Source: Prevotellaceae bacterium (lineage in GTDB: Bacteria; Bacteroidota; Bacteroidia; Bacteroidales; Bacteroidaceae). From it: a DNA stretch of 8,028 bases. Position 1 is the stretch's first letter. Each line of letters starts with the position of its first letter. Below the pieces are notes generated by a model, which searched no databases, was not told the DNA's origin, and worked only from the letters and a program-made list of their open reading frames with translations. The translations under genes and the position numbers were made by a program. The stretch covers positions 1 to 8,028 of the forward strand of contig JAJPYP010000230.1 in NCBI GenBank assembly GCA_021204885.1, written 5' to 3'. Of the stretch, positions 5,065 to 8,028 are shown piece by piece.

Positions 5065-8028
5065 CTATTCCAAAGCCTCGTAAATCGCCGTCTGTATGCG
5101 CCCACGTATGTCGAGCCTTGTGAGCTTGGTGTTCCAAGACCGGGGATAGGTGCGATTACTCAAGAATATATAGACCAGGCGGTTGTCGGGATCTACCCAT
5201 GCGCAGGTGCCGGTAAAGCCGGTGTGTCCGTAAGTGGACGTGGGTGCCTCGTCGCAGCAAGGACCGGTGCCGGGACGGGGGTCGGGCTTGTCGAAGCCCA
5301 AGCCGCGCCGGCTACGGGTGGAGACGGTGGTGGTGAAGAACCGGCAAGTCTCCGCGCTCAGGTAGCGTTTCCCGTCTAATTCTCCATCGTTCAGCAACAT
5401 TTGGTAGATGCGTGCCGTCTCTTCGGCATTGGAGAAGAGACCGGCGTTGCCCGATACGCCACCCAAGAATGCAGCCGACTCGTCGTGTACATAGCCTTGC
5501 AGCGTCACCTTGCGCAAGAACGGGTCTTTGGCAGAAGGCACGATGCCCTCGCGCGGCAGGAAACGCAGCGGCAGGTAGCCGGTGTGTGTCAGCCCCATGG
5601 GGATGTAAAACTCCCGGGCAAGATATTCGTCCATGGGCATGCCCGTTATCGTCTCCACCACCTGTTGCAGCAAGATGAAGCCCACGCAACTGTAGCGGTA
5701 GCGTTTGTCTTTCAAGGGCGTGTCGACTATCTTCTGCATATAAGTTTCTTTGAAATCGCGGTGCAGCCAAAGGCTGTCGGACACCTCCATGGTGTACTCC
5801 TCGGTGGGTACCGCCGAAGTGAGGCCCTCGAAGAAACGGAACGCGGGATTGGCCCACGTCTGCCGTGCGGTCTGCACGGGGTGCAACCTGTCGGGACGGC
5901 TCTTGAAGAGCGTGCCTTGGTAGCTCTCCTTGTCAATCGCCTCCAAGTAGAAGAGGATGGTCGAGGGCAAACCCGATTGGTGGAACAATAGGTCTTGTAT
6001 GGTGATGTTCCGCTTGCCAGTGCCTTTAAAGCGGGGCAGGCAGTCGCCAAGGCGGTCGGTCAGCTTCAAGCGTCCCTCGTCATAGAGTTTCATTACGGCC
6101 AGCAGGGTAGCGGTGGTCTTGGTGAGCGAGGCGAGGTCGTACACGTCGCTCGTGTAGACGGGGCGCTCCGCAGCCCCTTCGCCCGTAGGGGTGCCGAATG
6201 CCTTATGGTACACAGGTTGCCCCTCTTTCAACACGATGATTTGGCAGCCGGGATAAGCCCCTTGGTCAACGCCCTCTTGGGCAATGGTGTCTATCTTGGC
6301 CAGCTTGGCGGCGTTGATACCGGGTACTTCCACCGTCTGCCCTATGGTAGTAGCCACCCCGTCGAGGGCTTCGGCCCACGTGCTGTCGTCTTCACCGGTC
6401 GTCTCCTCATCGGCTTGCGCCGCACCTATCCGTACCCCTGCACCGGCAGGAATCAGGTTGCCTATGGCAGCCGAGAGGAACCCGTCGGCCACGGCCTCTC
6501 CGCAGATGATGCGTGCCGCGCCGCGTTGCACCGCTTCTTCGGCCGAGTGTCCTAATAGGGTAACGGCGGAGCGTGTCAAGCCCTCGCCTAAAGTAGCGGC
6601 TTGCTTGTCGGTGGTAAAGAGAATGTTTACCGTGGGTACGTCGGGCAAGTAGCCGGTGAAGAATGTCGTGTAGGGGGCAAGGTTGGTTTCGGTGATGCTC
6701 ACTATCACGAAAGGATAGGCCGACAGCTTCGCTTTCAACGCCTCGTATGCTTTGGCCGATTGCCCTGCCTGTAGCTGGAACTCCACCGCATGCACCTTAT
6801 GGGAGAGTTCGTTCAAGAAGGGCTTCACCTTGGCGGCGACTCCCACATGCAGCACGGCCACCTCCCCGATGGTAGAGTCAAGGGGCAACACTTGCGGCTC
6901 GTTACCCGTGGCGGTGATGGCGGCGGCGTTCAGGCGGCTTATCAAGTCGCGGGTATAGGGCGTGTCGATGCGCTCTTTCAGCCCCGTAGGGTTGATATGC
7001 GGCGTTTTGTCAAGCCCCAATACATATTTGTAAGTCAGCACCTTTCGGCACCTCTCATCGATGGTCTTTTCCTCCAAATCGCCCTCTTTCACGGCCTTGA
7101 TCACCGCCGCCATCTCGGCTTGGATGTTTTGCGGCACCAACAGCAGGTCGTTGCCCGCCTGCAATGCGGCAAGGCACAGGGAGCTGTGACCCGCCACACC
7201 CTTCATGGAGAGGGCATCGGTGAAGATGAGGCCTTGGAATTTCAACTCGTCGGTCAAGAGGTCGCTGACGATGTTGTGCGACAGCGACGAGGGCAAGCCC
7301 ACAGTCGGTTCTATGGCCGGCACGGCCAAGTGTCCCACCATGATGCCGCTCATGCCGGCTTTTATGGCGTGCTTGAAAGGATAAAGCTCGATGCTGTCCA
7401 ATCGCTCGCGTGTGAAGGGCAAGGTGGGCAACGCCTTGTGCGAATCCACCTCGGTATCGCCATGGCCGGGGAAGTGCTTGCCCACAGAGAGCACGCCACC
7501 CGCTTCCAAGCCCATGGCGTATGCTATGACCTTGTCCGTCACGTTTTGGGTCAGCTCGCCGAAGGAACGCACGTTGATGACGGGGTTCTTGGGGTTGATG
7601 TTCACGTCGGCCACCGGCGCGAAGTTCACCTGCACGCCCACTTCGCGACATTCACGCGCCATTTCCTTGCCATACTCGTAGAGGAGGCTGTTGTCGCGTA
7701 TGCAACCCAACACGGCGTTCTTGGGGAAGACAGGCGTTCCTTTGAGCCGCATGGAGAGCCCCCACTCGCCGTCGAAGGTAATCATCAAGGGAACGTCGGC
7801 CATCTGTTGCGCCTCGTTGGTCAGGTCCACTTGGTTCTCCATCTGTCCGCCCGAGAAGAGCAGCCCGCCCACGTGATACTGCCGCACCACCTTCTGCAAT
7901 AAGGCACGGTTGGCTTTGTCTTTTTGCGGGGCGATAGTAAAGACGAAGAGTTGCCCCACGCGCTCTTCTATCGTAAGCCGCTCCATGACGGAGTCCACCC
8001 ATCGGTCGCAAGCCGCCTTGTCGGCAAG
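5065..8028 (-). CDS. NagZ-type GH3 beta-N-acetylhexosaminidase fused to a class C beta-lactamase-like serine hydrolase; 5' end missing
   Basis: The frame is open to the right edge: 987 residues are visible, beginning LADKAACDRWVDSVMERL, and the true start and any signal peptide lie outside. The GTG at 7998 is internal, not the start. Numbering the first visible residue 1, the GH3 barrel spans about 15-350. It carries the NagZ signature KHFPGHGDTEVDSH with the Asp195-His197 acid/base pair and a likely nucleophile Asp271 in FTDALSM. A GH3 C-terminal alpha/beta domain covers about 385-550. The serine hydrolase domain (about 575-987) has SLTK (Ser634), YSC (Tyr779) and HTG (His935). NagZ removes beta-GlcNAc from muropeptides, and in Bacillus subtilis the corresponding activities are separate neighbouring genes (nagZ/ybbD and the beta-lactamase-like ybbE). 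A role in peptidoglycan turnover is therefore likely. The second domain's substrate is unknown; peptidase, esterase or a non-beta-lactamase role is more probable than antibiotic resistance. TAG at 5067-5065 ends the gene. Confidence 0.92.
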   Translation of the reverse strand, partial: LADKAACDRWVDSVMERLTIEERVGQLFVFTIAPQKDKANRALLQKVVRQYHVGGLLFSGGQMENQVDLTNEAQQMADVPLMITFDGEWGLSMRLKGTPVFPKNAVLGCIRDNSLLYEYGKEMARECREVGVQVNFAPVADVNINPKNPVINVRSFGELTQNVTDKVIAYAMGLEAGGVLSVGKHFPGHGDTEVDSHKALPTLPFTRERLDSIELYPFKHAIKAGMSGIMVGHLAVPAIEPTVGLPSSLSHNIVSDLLTDELKFQGLIFTDALSMKGVAGHSSLCLAALQAGNDLLLVPQNIQAEMAAVIKAVKEGDLEEKTIDERCRKVLTYKYVLGLDKTPHINPTGLKERIDTPYTRDLISRLNAAAITATGNEPQVLPLDSTIGEVAVLHVGVAAKVKPFLNELSHKVHAVEFQLQAGQSAKAYEALKAKLSAYPFVIVSITETNLAPYTTFFTGYLPDVPTVNILFTTDKQAATLGEGLTRSAVTLLGHSAEEAVQRGAARIICGEAVADGFLSAAIGNLIPAGAGVRIGAAQADEETTGEDDSTWAEALDGVATTIGQTVEVPGINAAKLAKIDTIAQEGVDQGAYPGCQIIVLKEGQPVYHKAFGTPTGEGAAERPVYTSDVYDLASLTKTTATLLAVMKLYDEGRLKLTDRLGDCLPRFKGTGKRNITIQDLLFHQSGLPSTILFYLEAIDKESYQGTLFKSRPDRLHPVQTARQTWANPAFRFFEGLTSAVPTEEYTMEVSDSLWLHRDFKETYMQKIVDTPLKDKRYRYSCVGFILLQQVVETITGMPMDEYLAREFYIPMGLTHTGYLPLRFLPREGIVPSAKDPFLRKVTLQGYVHDESAAFLGGVSGNAGLFSNAEETARIYQMLLNDGELDGKRYLSAETCRFFTTTVSTRSRRGLGFDKPDPRPGTGPCCDEAPTSTYGHTGFTGTCAWVDPDNRLVYIFLSNRTYPRSWNTKLTRLDIRGRIQTAIYEALE

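Noticed and set aside
6790..7902. A 370-codon open frame on the plus strand opposite the NagZ domain
   Set aside because: It is in exact codon-on-codon register with the minus-strand gene. In that register it can only be stopped where the real gene uses TTA, CTA or TCA codons, which are rare in GC-rich genes. The translation is His/Gly/Val-rich with no recognisable motif.
7996..7998. GTG as the start of the GH3-serine hydrolase gene
   Set aside because: The frame continues without a stop to 8028 and the upstream residues (ending in ACDRW) continue the family's N-terminal sequence, so the start lies outside the window.
5065..8028. The beta-lactamase-like domain as an antibiotic resistance gene
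   Set aside because: Fusion to a NagZ domain, the Tyr-Ser-Cys motif and the long insertion argue for a cell-wall or ester hydrolase. The SxxK/HTG fold is shared by many enzymes that are not beta-lactamases.
3242..8028. A shared glycosaminoglycan pathway linking the hexosaminidase with hexuronate catabolism
   Set aside because: GlcNAc-GlcA polymers would need both activities, but the GH3 motifs are of the NagZ muropeptide type, the operon has its own promoter, and no lyase, SusC/SusD or sulfatase gene is visible.

Overview
The window most likely comes from a member of the Bacteroidales (Bacteroidota). The evidence is a TTTG-N19-TATCTTTG promoter that fits the Bacteroidota -33/-7 consensus, an AT-rich spacer without a Shine-Dalgarno site before kdgK, and protein types typical of gut Bacteroidales. 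Coding DNA looks distinctly GC-rich at third positions while spacers are AT-rich, so a species with fairly high GC for the order is plausible. I cannot name a genus.

All five genes lie on the minus strand, so transcription runs from high to low coordinates. At the right edge is the 3' part of a large two-enzyme fusion (8028 to 5065): a NagZ-type glycoside hydrolase family 3 beta-N-acetylhexosaminidase followed by a class C beta-lactamase-like serine hydrolase. This points to peptidoglycan turnover. Its N-terminus and any signal peptide lie outside the window. A 203-base non-coding gap (4862-5064) follows. It holds a convincing promoter, a palindrome just downstream of it and a direct repeat upstream of it.

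Left of the promoter is a compact hexuronate-catabolism operon: fructuronate/tagaturonate reductase (4861-3242), an ExuT-like MFS transporter (3216-1720), uronate isomerase UxaC (1718-324, one base after the transporter gene) and the start of 2-keto-3-deoxygluconate kinase KdgK (265-1, cut by the window edge). Together they import glucuronate or galacturonate, isomerise it to the keto-hexuronate and reduce it to mannonate or altronate. After a dehydration step whose gene is not in the window, KDG is phosphorylated toward KDPG. The dehydratase (UxuA/UxaA) and KDPG aldolase would be expected to the left of position 1 or elsewhere in the genome.

I see no mobile element, RNA gene, CRISPR array or phage gene. 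The region is largely ordinary metabolism. The points most worth a second look are the regulatory gap and the unusual active-site features of the beta-lactamase-like domain.
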